DNA of 64,000 nucleotides from contig CANIBP010000026.1 in NCBI GenBank assembly GCA_947466075.1, positions 1-64,000 on the forward strand, in the 5' to 3' direction. Both the position numbers and the translations under genes were made by a program. Shown here one piece after another: positions 25,441 to 34,548 of the stretch. Source of the DNA: Verrucomicrobiaceae bacterium (GTDB taxonomy: Bacteria > Verrucomicrobiota > Verrucomicrobiia > Verrucomicrobiales > Verrucomicrobiaceae). The notes below the pieces were generated by a model, which saw only the letters and a list, made by a program, of their open reading frames with translations, was not told the DNA's origin and made no database searches. Every line of letters starts with the position of its first letter. The stretch's first letter is position 1.

Positions 25441-28080
25441 CTACTTCACCTGTACCCAGACCGGCGATGACCACGCCATGTTGCCGTCGTTTTGTTCGAC
25501 GCGCAGGTAGTAGCGGTTTTCGCCTTTGAGCGGTGAATCGTCGGTGAAGGTCTGCTCGAAGGTCTTCGCGTTCGGCTCCCACTGCTGATAATTCTTCTCG
25601 TTGCGCACCAAGGTGACGCGCTTAATCGGCGCGGTGCCGTCGATGGCGAGTTTCAGCACGGGTTTGCCGCTCAAGGCGATCTCGGTGCCTAGGAGTTTGT
25701 CGTTGCAGGAGAACTCGACAAAAATTTTGTCGGTGGCGGCGATGGTGCGGCGGGCGTTGAGGCCTTCAATGATGCCTTCGCGGGTGAAGTCTTTCACATA
25801 GACGCCGCCGTAGCTGGTGTGCGTGGAAATGTGATCGCTGTTGGCCCACACGCCGAGTTTGTGGCCGAGTTCGAGCGCGTGTTGATACACGCCGTTGTTC
25901 TTCTCGGTGAAACTGCGGATGGGTTGGCCAACCACGGGCACGCCGATGACATCGGAGGAGTGGTTGTAGGCCTCACCTTTGCGCAGGCCGACGGTGGGCT
26001 GTGGTGCGTTGAGGCCTTCGTAGCTGACGCGGGCACCTTGATAGATCTCGATGACGTTTTCCACTCGGTGATCGACAGGCGGAATCTGATCCCAGTCCGT
26101 GCCCATGCCGGTGGCACCGGTGTGGGAGATGGCGGTGACGGGTTTGCCGTAGCGTGTGAGCACGTCCCACAGTTCGGTGGGATGCAACTCGCCTTCACCC
26201 TCGGTTTTGACCGGGAAAATCTTCTGCCAGGGGGAGTCGAGGTAGTTCTTGCGCTGAATATAAACGATGGGGCCACCGCGTTGCGCGAAGACGATGTTGC
26301 GATGGCCGAGCGGCCATTTCTGCTCGCGCTCATAAGCATACATGCTGGCGAAGAAGCCGGGAGCGTAGAACACATCGACCAGCTTCTGATTCAGCCACCA
26401 CTCATACGGCGTGTAGATTTTGGCGATGTCGGTGTGGTCACTCGTGCCGAGGGTGTCGAGTTTGCCCATGTCCCAGGCGTAGCGGAACTGCTCCACGACG
26501 CAGCCGTCGTTGGCGGTGATGCAGTTCGAGACGTCCGTGTGGCGATGGTAATCGCCCCAATAGAGTTTGTACGTCACCCCGTCATGCGTCCACGTGTGGC
26601 GATCACTGCGCTCACGCTCGGCAGTCACGGGATTGATGTATTCAGGGAAAGGCTCGCGCTTTTTCAAGGCAGGCGCAGCTACGAGCGGCACTTCCAAATC
26701 GGAGGCGACTTTGGCGAGGTGGATGCCCGTGTTGAGTTGCAGCTTCGAGGTGCGTCCGTCACTGGGCCACGCGATCCAGAGGCTGCCGTCCTTGCCGATT
26801 GCGTGGGTTGTTTGATGATCCTGCGAATAGACACTCCCGGGAACCGCATACGGCTTCGTCCATTGCTTCGTGGCCTCGTCATATCGGGTGAGCGCGATGC
26901 GCCAGGCGTAGGCTTTGAAATAGCGCACGGTGAGCCACGGACGACCGGCGGCATCGAGCATGACGTGCGGCAGATTGACGGCGGCGACTTCATTCGGTCC
27001 GGCGCGACCGACTTCCTTATCTTTCGCGGCCTTGGCCTTCGCTTGCTCGTCAGCTTTCGGGGTGGCGGCTTGATTCTTCGCCTTGGCTTCGGCTTTGGCT
27101 TTCGCCTTGGGATTGTTAGCACGTGGGCCGGCGGCGGCCATGGGCTGAGGGCCGGAAAGATCGGCGAAGAGGCCATCCGGGCTCGGTAGCTCCTCCACCT
27201 TGCCACTCGCGATGTCGAAGTAGGCAAACACGGTATCCTTGCGGCCATTCAGGCCTTGCGGATGGCCGTGCGCACGCATGTCCAGGCCCCACTGCTGATT
27301 GCCACGCTCACACGTGATCCACAGGCCTTTGCCGTCCTTGGCTCCGATGGCGGAGACACGTCCCTCGTAGCGTTCGGTGGCGATCAGCGTCTTCGGTTTG
27401 CCCACTTTAAAATCAGCGCTGACGTGCGTGGCGTAGATGTTGAATTCATTGCCCAGCGAAGAGTCGTAGAGCACCCAAGCACCCTCTTGGCCAGCAAAAG
27501 CCACACACGGTTCCCAATCACCACCCGCGTCATCGGCCACGACGATCTCTGTGGACCATTCCTTCTTCTTCGCATCGAACACACGGCAATATACATTGCC
27601 CAGTGCGCCGCGCATGCCTTGCCACACCTCCCACACATCACCTGCGGGGCTCGTGACAGCTTTGGCAAAGGCGTTGCCGCCATTCGGCGAACTGGCGAGC
27701 GTGGTGATCTCGCCGGAGAGTTTGCCGTCACGAATCTGTGCCGTCTTCAGTTCCATGAGGTCTTGGGCATTCACCTGCGACCACACGAGGTGCAGCGTGC
27801 CGTTGCCATCGGTGGCCAGAGCGGGCTGGTGGATGATGCCGGGCTGGCCGATGGTTAAAACATCGCTCAATGCACCCTCCACGAGCTTGGCGACATGCAG
27901 CGTGTCTTTGGTGCCGTCCCACTGCACGTAGGCGACATGCGGCGTGCCATCGGCAGCGGTGCAGAGCGCGGGAAAATCCGACCACTTGCCTTCGGGTTGG
28001 AGGACCGCAGGCTTGGGCAGCAATTCCTGCGCATGGCTGGTAACGGCGACGAAGATCGAGAGAATGGCGGGTCGGAGCAT
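25441..28080 (-). CDS. exported DUF3604 protein with beta-propeller-like N-terminal half
   Basis: This 879-aa protein starts at 28080 (MLRPAILSIFVAVTSHAQ, signal peptide); 28116 is an in-frame alternative. The C-terminal half is DUF3604, a PHP-like metal-dependent region: YWGDYHRHTDVSNC, DTLGTSDHTDIAK, HRNIVFAQRGG, AISHTGATGMG. The N-terminal half has blade-like repeats (LHLVWSQVNAQDLME, DVWEVWQGM) and a Lys/Ala-rich low-complexity linker at residues about 335-390 (KAKAEAKAKNQAA). DUF3604 proteins probably hydrolyse esters or phosphoesters in the periplasm; the substrate is unknown. Divergent from the FAD oxidoreductase with 78 bases between the starts, so the two likely share regulation. Confidence 0.85.
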   Translation of the reverse strand: MLRPAILSIFVAVTSHAQELLPKPAVLQPEGKWSDFPALCTAADGTPHVAYVQWDGTKDTLHVAKLVEGALSDVLTIGQPGIIHQPALATDGNGTLHLVWSQVNAQDLMELKTAQIRDGKLSGEITTLASSPNGGNAFAKAVTSPAGDVWEVWQGMRGALGNVYCRVFDAKKKEWSTEIVVADDAGGDWEPCVAFAGQEGAWVLYDSSLGNEFNIYATHVSADFKVGKPKTLIATERYEGRVSAIGAKDGKGLWITCERGNQQWGLDMRAHGHPQGLNGRKDTVFAYFDIASGKVEELPSPDGLFADLSGPQPMAAAGPRANNPKAKAKAEAKAKNQAATPKADEQAKAKAAKDKEVGRAGPNEVAAVNLPHVMLDAAGRPWLTVRYFKAYAWRIALTRYDEATKQWTKPYAVPGSVYSQDHQTTHAIGKDGSLWIAWPSDGRTSKLQLNTGIHLAKVASDLEVPLVAAPALKKREPFPEYINPVTAERERSDRHTWTHDGVTYKLYWGDYHRHTDVSNCITANDGCVVEQFRYAWDMGKLDTLGTSDHTDIAKIYTPYEWWLNQKLVDVFYAPGFFASMYAYEREQKWPLGHRNIVFAQRGGPIVYIQRKNYLDSPWQKIFPVKTEGEGELHPTELWDVLTRYGKPVTAISHTGATGMGTDWDQIPPVDHRVENVIEIYQGARVSYEGLNAPQPTVGLRKGEAYNHSSDVIGVPVVGQPIRSFTEKNNGVYQHALELGHKLGVWANSDHISTHTSYGGVYVKDFTREGIIEGLNARRTIAATDKIFVEFSCNDKLLGTEIALSGKPVLKLAIDGTAPIKRVTLVRNEKNYQQWEPNAKTFEQTFTDDSPLKGENRYYLRVEQNDGNMAWSSPVWVQVK

Positions 28081-28158
28081 GCGACTGTAAACATTCTGTT
28101 TGCCGATTCCTTTCATGCGGCGATTGAACCCGCCCTCGCAACAACCTCAACCATCGCC

Positions 28159-30243
28159 ATGAAACTCAGCTCTTGTCTTGCCGCCTTTTTGGTCTTCAGC
28201 CAGATCCTCCACGCTGCCGAGCATGACATCGTCATCTACGGCGGCGCCTGCTCGGCCATCATTGCAGCAGTGCAGGCGAAAAAGATGGGCAAGTCGGTGA
28301 TCGTGGTATCGCCGGACAAGCATCTCGGTGGCTTGAGCTGCGGCGGTCTTGGCTTCACCGACACGGGCAATAAGGCGGTGATCGGGGGACTCTCGCGGGA
28401 CTTTTATCACCGCATCTACCTGCATTACCAGAAGGCCGAATCGTGGAAGCAACAGAAGCAGTCGGAATACGGCGGCAAAGGGCAGGGGACTCCCGCCGTC
28501 GATGGCGAGAACCGCACGATGTGGATCTTTGAACCGCATGCGGCGGAGCAGGTGTTTGAAGATTACGTCAAAGAGTTCGGTCTCGAAGTCGTGCGCGATG
28601 AGTGGCTGGATCGAGCCAAGGGTGTGAAGAAGGACGGCGACAAGATCACGTCGATCACCACGCTGAGCGGCAAGACCTATACGGGGAAGATGTTCATCGA
28701 CGCGACTTATGAGGGCGACCTCATGGCGGCGGCGGGTTGCGATTATCACGTCGGTCGTGAGGCGACGTCGGTTTATGACGAGAAGTGGAATGGCATCCAG
28801 GTCGGCGTGCTGCATCACCGCCATCACTTCGGCGCGGTGAAGGAGCCGATCAGCCCCTATAAGGTACCGGGCGATCCCAAGAGCGGCGTGCTGCCACGCG
28901 TGAGCACGGAAGATCCCGGTAAATACGGTGAAGGCGACAAGAAGGTGCAGGCCTACTGCTTCCGCAGTTGCTACACGAACGTGCCGGAGAACCGCATCCC
29001 GTTTCCGCAGCCGGAGGGTTACGATGCAGGCCAGTATGAAATCCTGCTGCGCGTGCTGAAGGTAGGCTGGGGCGAGTTCTTTGAGAAGTTTGATCCGATC
29101 CCGAATCACAAGACGGACACGAACAACCACGGGCCGTTCAGCTTCGACAACATTGGCTACAACTATGACTACCCCGAGGCCAGCTATGAAAAGCGCCGCG
29201 AGATCATCGCCGAGCACCGCACGTATCAGCAGGGCCTGCTGTGGTTTGTCGCGAATGACCCGCGCGTGCCAAAGAAAGTGCAGGATGAACTGCGCGAGTG
29301 GGGTCTGCCGAAGGATGAATTCACCGACAACGGCAACTGGTCCCATCAGCTCTACATCCGCGAAGCACGCCGCATGATCGGCAGCTATGTGATGACCGAG
29401 AACGAACTGCTCAAGAAGCTCCCCACGCCCGACAGCGTCGGCATGGGCAGCTACGGCATCGACTCGCACAACATCCAGCGATACATCACGCCGGAAGGCA
29501 ATGTGCAGAACGAAGGAGACATCGGCGTGAGCACCAAAGGGCCGTATGAGATCGCCTACGGTTCGCTCGTGCCAAAGAAAGGCCAAGTGGGCAATCTGCT
29601 CGTGCCCGTGGCCATGTCCGCCAGCCACATCGCCTATGGCAGCATCCGCATGGAGCCGGTGTTCATGATCCTTGGTCAAAGCGCCGCCACGGCAGCGGCG
29701 ATGGCGATCGATGACGGAATCACCGTGCAGGACGTGCCGTATGAGAAGTTGAAGGCGCAGATTCTCAAAGACGGCCAGATCCTGCACTACGACGGCCCCT
29801 CCAGCTCCAAAGGCGTCGATCCGAAGACGCTCAAAGGCATCGTCATGGATGACGCGGAGGCCAAGGTGACCGGCGAGTGGAAGGATTGCGGTGCCGCCAA
29901 GTCATTCATCGGCGACGGCTACCGTCACGACAACAACACCAAGGACGGCAAGTGCAGCCTGCGCTTCGAGCCGAAGCTCACCAAGCCCGGCAAGTATCGC
30001 CTCATGCTCGCCGCCCCACCGAACAGCAACCGCGCCAGCAACGCGTTGGTCGAGGTACAGCACCTCGGCGGCATTAAAAAACTCCACATCGACCTCAAAT
30101 CACCCAAGCCAGCCGAAGGCTTGTTCTGGATCGACCTCGGCGAATACGACTGCGCCAACGACACCGCGATCACCATCTCTAATGAAGGTGCCGACGGCTA
30201 CGTCGTCGTCGATGGCGCGCGCTGGCTGCCGGTGGAGGACTGA
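28159..30243 (+). CDS. exported FAD-dependent oxidoreductase with golvesin-like C-terminal domain
   Basis: This 694-aa protein starts at 28159 with a signal peptide (MKLSSCLAAFLVFSQILHAA). An FAD-binding Rossmann motif follows: DIVIYGGACSAIIAAVQAK (a variant of GxGxxG), then DKHLGGLSCGGLGFTDTG, typical of the FAD-dependent oxidoreductase family of Planctomycetes and Verrucomicrobia. The last 130 residues form a golvesin/xly-type beta domain (KPGKYRLMLAAPP, GLFWIDLGEYDCANDTAI, GYVVVDGARWLPVED). A second copy of that domain's end is stranded at 31311-31549. It probably oxidises a sugar or polyol during glycan breakdown. Confidence 0.88.
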   Translation: MKLSSCLAAFLVFSQILHAAEHDIVIYGGACSAIIAAVQAKKMGKSVIVVSPDKHLGGLSCGGLGFTDTGNKAVIGGLSRDFYHRIYLHYQKAESWKQQKQSEYGGKGQGTPAVDGENRTMWIFEPHAAEQVFEDYVKEFGLEVVRDEWLDRAKGVKKDGDKITSITTLSGKTYTGKMFIDATYEGDLMAAAGCDYHVGREATSVYDEKWNGIQVGVLHHRHHFGAVKEPISPYKVPGDPKSGVLPRVSTEDPGKYGEGDKKVQAYCFRSCYTNVPENRIPFPQPEGYDAGQYEILLRVLKVGWGEFFEKFDPIPNHKTDTNNHGPFSFDNIGYNYDYPEASYEKRREIIAEHRTYQQGLLWFVANDPRVPKKVQDELREWGLPKDEFTDNGNWSHQLYIREARRMIGSYVMTENELLKKLPTPDSVGMGSYGIDSHNIQRYITPEGNVQNEGDIGVSTKGPYEIAYGSLVPKKGQVGNLLVPVAMSASHIAYGSIRMEPVFMILGQSAATAAAMAIDDGITVQDVPYEKLKAQILKDGQILHYDGPSSSKGVDPKTLKGIVMDDAEAKVTGEWKDCGAAKSFIGDGYRHDNNTKDGKCSLRFEPKLTKPGKYRLMLAAPPNSNRASNALVEVQHLGGIKKLHIDLKSPKPAEGLFWIDLGEYDCANDTAITISNEGADGYVVVDGARWLPVED

Positions 30244-30247
30244 CGCA

Positions 30248-30265
30248 TGAGCAACCCTCTGCTCA
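30248..30265. terminator. short hairpin between convergent genes
   Basis: TGAGCA (30248-30253) and TGCTCA (30260-30265) form a 6-bp stem with a 6-base loop between the FAD oxidoreductase and the PEP-CTERM gene, overlapping the latter's stop codon. No T-run follows, so termination would be weak. Confidence 0.3.
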
Positions 30266-30955
30266 GGTGGCGCGGCGGCGGGTGAGCGCCAAAGCTAGGA
30301 CGCAGGTGAGCAGAAGCAGGGCGCGGGTAGGCTCGGGGATGCTGGAGACGGCGAGGTTGTCGATGGCACCGCCGAAGCGGCTGTCGTTGGCGGGGGAGCC
30401 GGAGAGGCGGAGGCGGACACTGCCGCTGCCGTCCCCGGTGTAGCTGAAGCTGTAGGGGTTGAAGGAGTTTTGGGCACTGGCGGTGCCGGACCAAATGCCG
30501 GGAGCCTGGGTAGAGCTGGTGAGGACGGAGTTGTCCGTGCGCAGCAGCTCGATGAGGACGGCGTCTCCGGCGGCGGAGGCCTCGCTGGGATTGGACCAGA
30601 CGGTGGGGGCGGCATCGAAGCTGACGAGGTATTCGGTGCCGAGGTCATTGGCGGCGATGCCAGTGCTCTGGGTGAGGATGTTGACGGGCGCGATGACGCC
30701 GACGCCGTTGAACAATTGCAAGGCGTAGTCGCCGCCGCCGCGATCGACGGCGTGGGCGCTGTGGATGCCGGAGTTTGACCAGCCGGTGATGGTGCCGCTG
30801 TGGTAAACGGAGAGTCCGGTGCTTGCCTGGCTGCCTGGGCCGGCGTAGTTGGTGTAGCCGTTGAAGCTCTCTGTGAAGATGACGCTGGCATGGCTTGTGA
30901 ACGTGCCGTACGCCAGCAGAAGCTGGAGGAGAAGCAGTTGGCACAGGGATTTCAT
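30263..30955 (-). CDS. PEP-CTERM exported protein
   Basis: This 230-aa protein has a signal peptide (LLLLQLLLAYGTFTSHA). The C-terminus carries the PEP-CTERM sorting signal: SSIPEPTRALLLLTCVLALA, then a basic end LTRRRAT. That directs processing by exosortase and retention or release at the envelope. The mature domain is Ser/Gly/Asn-rich and beta-like (VIFTESFNGYTNYAG, FGGAIDNLAVS), resembling discoidin/lectin-like extracellular domains. No exosortase gene is in the window. Confidence 0.9.
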   Translation of the reverse strand: MKSLCQLLLLQLLLAYGTFTSHASVIFTESFNGYTNYAGPGSQASTGLSVYHSGTITGWSNSGIHSAHAVDRGGGDYALQLFNGVGVIAPVNILTQSTGIAANDLGTEYLVSFDAAPTVWSNPSEASAAGDAVLIELLRTDNSVLTSSTQAPGIWSGTASAQNSFNPYSFSYTGDGSGSVRLRLSGSPANDSRFGGAIDNLAVSSIPEPTRALLLLTCVLALALTRRRAT

Positions 30956-31012
30956 GCGGAATGCGCGTCAGGCAGAGGTTAACTTTACGCGGTTGAAAGG
31001 CAAAAGCATTTT

Positions 31013-31298
31013 TCAGGAGTCTGGAGTGATGGCGTCGAGGACGCGAGGAAACAAACGCGGCGAATGCTTCACCCAGAACACATCCTTGGCTTTCACGCTT
31101 TCGGCGAAGGCAGCGAGGAGCTGAATGGTGTGCTTGACATCCTGGAGGTGGGCCATTTCGACGACGCTGTGCATATAGCGCAGAGGTAATGACATGAGTG
31201 CGCTGGAACCGCCGCCGAGCTTGATGGCAACGTGCTTCTTTTCATCAACGTTCGGGTTGTCGGTGGCGCGGGTGACATCGAGCACGACGGCGACATCC
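31013..31298 (-). pseudogene. C-terminal remnant of an M42-type aminopeptidase gene
   Basis: The minus frame reads VVLDVTRATDNPNVDEKKHV, AIKLGGGSSALMSLPLRYMH, then VVEMAHLQDVKHTIQLLAAF and ends VKHSPRLFPRVLDAITPDS. This matches the metal-binding C-terminal half of M42 peptidases (DVTHATD, IPLRYMHS, VE), but about 40-50 residues between the LGGG and SLPLRYMH motifs are missing and the N-terminal half is absent. It abuts, head to head, a stray fragment of the FAD oxidoreductase. It is a scar, not an active gene. Confidence 0.7.
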
Positions 31299-31310
31299 GG
31301 CGGTGGGCGA

Positions 31311-31549
31311 TCATGCTCGCCGCTCCGCCGAAAAGCAATCGCACCAGCAACGCGTTGGTCGAGGTGCAGCACGCGGGAGGCGTGAAGAAGCTGAAGATCG
31401 ACCTCAAATCACCGAAGCCAGCCGAAGGCTTGTTCTGGATCGACCTCGGCGAATACGACTGCGGCAACGACACTGCGATCACGATCTCCAACGCCGGTGC
31501 CGACGGCTACGTCGTGTTCTATTGCGCACGCTGGCTGCCGGTAAAATGA
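31311..31549 (+). pseudogene. duplicate of the golvesin-like C-terminal domain of the FAD oxidoreductase
   Basis: From 31311 the plus frame parallels the end of the gene at 28159-30243: MLAAPPKSNRTSNALVEVQH, then IDLKSPKPAEGLFWIDLGEY and GADGYVVFYCARWLPVK before the stop. The upstream FAD part is missing, and 13 bases separate it from the M42 remnant on the other strand. It is a partial duplication created by a deletion or illegitimate recombination. Confidence 0.78.
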
Positions 31550-31709
31550 GAGGGTTAAAAAGAGGGTTTTGAGTTGAGGCAGAAATTTGCGTTTAGCTGA
31601 GCCTATGATTTTTAGATCTATCTGCCGCCGCAGATTCAGGATTAGTATTTAGAAATTACTAGCGATGGCCTTTGCTCACTCATAATTGGTGGATCGGACA
31701 TGCTCACAC
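31550..31709. other. AT-richer spacer
   Basis: These 160 bases between the duplicated domain fragment and the beta-helix gene are noticeably richer in A/T than the surroundings. No gene, repeat or hairpin with a T-run stands out. Confidence 0.35.
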
Positions 31710-33083
31710 CTATTTTATCTCCACCTTGCTACTGGTTAGGTTCTGGCCGATCTGATTATGCTTACCGTCGAGAATGAGGAGCGATGGCTCCTTGCTGCGC
31801 TTCTCCGCTTCACGGTCATCGCGGATGAGGTTCTCGGAAACGAGGCTGTTCGTCACCTTTTCCAGGCGAATGCCGGCACCATCGCTGTCCAGCACGCTGT
31901 TGTGGGAGATTTGCAGGCGGTTGCAGGACTCGACATCCACGGCGGCGCGCTGCTTCCACACGCCGAAGATCACGTTGCTGCTGAGGATGCTGTCTTCACA
32001 ACGCAGGAAGACGATGCCGTTCTTTTCGGCGTCGTCGTTGCCGTTGACGAGGTAGCGCGGGTTGCGGTCAAAGTTGTTGCTGGTGACGACGATGTTGCTG
32101 CTGTCTTCGACGAGCAGGTCGTGCTGGAAGCCTTCCCAGAAGGTGTTGCCCGTGATCGTCACGCCGCGTGCGTGGCGGATTTCGACGTTTACCTGCACGT
32201 CGCTGAACACATTGGCGCTGATGGTCACATTCCCTTCGCGGGTGAACTCGCGTCCACCGCGGCGGAGCAGGGAAGGGTCGGTGCCGGAGCCGATGATGCG
32301 GATGTTGGCGGAGTCCGTCGCTTTGTTCGTATGCTGAAGCGTGCAGCCGGTGATCGCCACCTCGCCGATGGAGCCGCCGCGTGAATCCAGCTCCACATTG
32401 GCGCTCGGCGGTCCGTCCTTGGCGTGATTGCCCTCGATGTCGCACGTGCCGATGTGCAGGTTGCGCACGTTCCCAGCGCGTGACACGACCCCGCCACCGC
32501 CGTTGTAGCTGATGTGGCTGCCCGCGATGTTTGACTGGTGCAGGTTCACATCATCGTAAAACACGCCGATGCCCGTGTTGTGGTAGAAATGGCAGGCGGA
32601 GATCAGCACGTTGCGGTTCCGCTGCGTCAGATGCACCGCATGGCGGCATTCGCGCACCACGACGCGGCTCAGCGTGATCTGCATCGTGCCCGTGGCCTCG
32701 ATGCCATCGGCTTCCGCATGCGCGCCGACGATTTCGATGCCATCCACCATCGGCGTGCGCTGATTTTCCCAAACCTCCGGCTTGAACGAATCCGGTGCCG
32801 CCGTGCCTTCATGCGTGCCGATGAAATGCAGCGCTGGACCCGCACCCGCCATCACGAGGCGTGCCGTGCCATCGCCGCTGATGGCCGCGAAACCCGTCTT
32901 CGTTAAGTCCACCGTCAGCGTTTTCGTCAGCCGGTAGGTGCCCTTCGCCAGCTTCACACTGCCGCTCGTGTCGAACAAATGCTGCAGCGCTGCCGTGTCG
33001 TCCGCTTTGCCATCGCCGATGGGTTGTTGTGCCATGGCATGGCCCAACACTATCAGCAGGAGGAAAAGAATTTTGGTGCACAT
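31710..33083 (-). CDS. exported right-handed beta-helix protein
   Basis: This 457-aa protein starts at 33083 (MCTKILFLLLIVLGHAMAQQ, signal peptide). The N-terminus has the pectate-lyase/glycosidase entry pattern GKADDTAALQHLFDTSGSV. Short repeats of the parallel beta-helix type follow (VVVRECRHAVHLTQRNRNV, SACHFYHNTGIGVFYDDV, SHISYNGGGGVVS, NISANVF-type turns, LQISHNSVLDSDGAGI), as in polysaccharide lyases and polygalacturonases. Catalytic residues cannot be assigned by eye. Likely acts on an extracellular glycan, in keeping with the neighbouring sulfatases. Confidence 0.85.
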   Translation of the reverse strand: MCTKILFLLLIVLGHAMAQQPIGDGKADDTAALQHLFDTSGSVKLAKGTYRLTKTLTVDLTKTGFAAISGDGTARLVMAGAGPALHFIGTHEGTAAPDSFKPEVWENQRTPMVDGIEIVGAHAEADGIEATGTMQITLSRVVVRECRHAVHLTQRNRNVLISACHFYHNTGIGVFYDDVNLHQSNIAGSHISYNGGGGVVSRAGNVRNLHIGTCDIEGNHAKDGPPSANVELDSRGGSIGEVAITGCTLQHTNKATDSANIRIIGSGTDPSLLRRGGREFTREGNVTISANVFSDVQVNVEIRHARGVTITGNTFWEGFQHDLLVEDSSNIVVTSNNFDRNPRYLVNGNDDAEKNGIVFLRCEDSILSSNVIFGVWKQRAAVDVESCNRLQISHNSVLDSDGAGIRLEKVTNSLVSENLIRDDREAEKRSKEPSLLILDGKHNQIGQNLTSSKVEIK

Positions 33084-33222
33084 GCGATCAGCGTAGCCGT
33101 CCGCCGCTGTTTCCGTCAATGGCGTACTCCGGTCACGTTGAGAAATCATCTCACGACGCAATCATTTGAAACCCACCTTCTCCGCGCGACGTATGCTCGC
33201 ACGTTTCATTCACCCTTCACTC

Positions 33223-34245
33223 ATGCACACCACCACCCGTATCCTCGCTCTCGTTGTCGGTTTGAGCAGCGCCTCCGCCTTCGCGCAGGCGGATCTCTCC
33301 GAAGCCTTCCTGCCCATGTTCCAGCCGCTGCCGGCGCAGGCATTGTCACCGGACAATGAACTCACCGAGGCGAAGATCAATCTCGGTCGCCAGCTCTACT
33401 TTGAGAACCGCATCTCCAAAGGCGAGAAGATCTCCTGCAACTCCTGCCACATGCTCGACAAATACGGGCAGGACAATCTGCCCTTCTCCCCAGGTCATGA
33501 AGGCAAGCTCGGTGGCCGCAGTTCTCCATCCACCTACAACGCCGCCATCCACATCGCTCAGTTCTGGGATGGTCGTGCGCCGAACGTCGAGGCGCAGGCC
33601 AAAGGCCCCGTGCTCAACCCCGTCGAAATGGGCATGCCCAGCGCCGACTTCGTGGTGAAAGTGCTCAAAAGCATGCCCGGCTACGTCGAAGGCTTCAAAG
33701 CCGCCTTCCCCGGCGAGGCCGATCCCCTGACCTATGACAACTTCGGCAAGGCCGTCGGTGCCTTCGAGCGCAAGCTCCTCACTCCCGGCAAATGGGACGC
33801 CTTCCTCAAGGGCAACAAAGACGCGCTCAGCGCCGACGAGAAAAAAGGCTTCGCCACCTTCGCCAAAACCGGCTGCGTCACCTGCCACATGGGACCTGCC
33901 GTTGGCGGCATGATGTATCAGAAACTCGGCCTAGTGAAGCCTTGGCCAGATCTCAAGGACAACGGTCGTTCGGACGTCACCAAGAACGAAGGCGAGAAAT
34001 TCTTCTTCAAAGTACCCAGCCTCCGCAACATCAACGAAACCGCGCCTTACTTGCACGATGGTTCCGTCAAGACCCTCGACGAGATGGTCAAGAAGATGGC
34101 CGAATACCAGCTCGGCAAGCAACTCACCGACGAAGAAACCGCTTCCATCATCACCTTCCTCAAGGCCTTGAAAGGCGATCTCCCCACGGAATACATCAAA
34201 GCCCCCAAGCTTCCCGAAAGCACCGCTGATACGCCGAAGGTGTAA
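33223..34245 (+). CDS. di-haem cytochrome c peroxidase (MauG/CcpA family)
   Basis: This 340-aa protein starts at 33223 (MHTTTRILALVVGLSSASAFAQ, signal peptide). Two haem c sites are present: CNSCH (about residue 72) and CVTCH (about 219), with LGRQLYFENRIS ahead of the first and YLHDGSVKTLDEMV after the second, as in bacterial cytochrome c peroxidases. These periplasmic enzymes reduce H2O2 with electrons from small cytochromes, or oxidise protein tryptophans in MauG. It lacks the extra N-terminal domain of longer relatives. Followed by a strong intrinsic terminator. Confidence 0.92.
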   Translation: MHTTTRILALVVGLSSASAFAQADLSEAFLPMFQPLPAQALSPDNELTEAKINLGRQLYFENRISKGEKISCNSCHMLDKYGQDNLPFSPGHEGKLGGRSSPSTYNAAIHIAQFWDGRAPNVEAQAKGPVLNPVEMGMPSADFVVKVLKSMPGYVEGFKAAFPGEADPLTYDNFGKAVGAFERKLLTPGKWDAFLKGNKDALSADEKKGFATFAKTGCVTCHMGPAVGGMMYQKLGLVKPWPDLKDNGRSDVTKNEGEKFFFKVPSLRNINETAPYLHDGSVKTLDEMVKKMAEYQLGKQLTDEETASIITFLKALKGDLPTEYIKAPKLPESTADTPKV

Positions 34246-34274
34246 CGTTGAACGGAATTTTGATCTCAAACCTC

Positions 34275-34310
34275 ATCAGCCGGGCCTCCAAGCTCGGCTG
34301 ATTTGTTTTC
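34275..34310 (+). terminator. intrinsic terminator of the di-haem peroxidase gene
   Basis: ATCAGCCG (34275-34282) and CGGCTGAT (34295-34302) form a perfect 8-bp stem with a 12-base loop. It is followed by the T-rich TTGTTTTC. The position 30 bases after the stop codon fits termination of the peroxidase transcript. Confidence 0.75.
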
Positions 34311-34384
34311 AGGAAAGCCACGCGCCTCCGCTCTCCAGGCTGGGTTCAGAGTTTGGAAGATGAACACAAGGAATTGTCCCTCGT

Positions 34385-34426
34385 ATGCCGTTGCAAAGCC
34401 ACAATTCTGTTGTCCAGCAACGGCAT
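34385..34426. repeat. imperfect 42-base hairpin upstream of the gene cassette
   Basis: ATGCCGTTGC (34385-34394) and GCAACGGCAT (34417-34426) are perfect reverse complements. The 22-base centre contains a second inverted pair, ACAA-TTCTG-TTGT (34401-34413). The whole lies in the 287-base spacer between the peroxidase terminator and the integron cassette, which otherwise shows no gene. The role is unknown. Confidence 0.55.
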
Positions 34427-34548
34427 TGGAGGGTAAAACGACACTCATGAACGCCGCAGCCTGCACTTTTCCCACCAAACTGTCAGATATATAGCTACTG
34501 ACAAACCTCACGATCTGTGAATGATCTCCACTGTTAAGCAAAGAAAGA

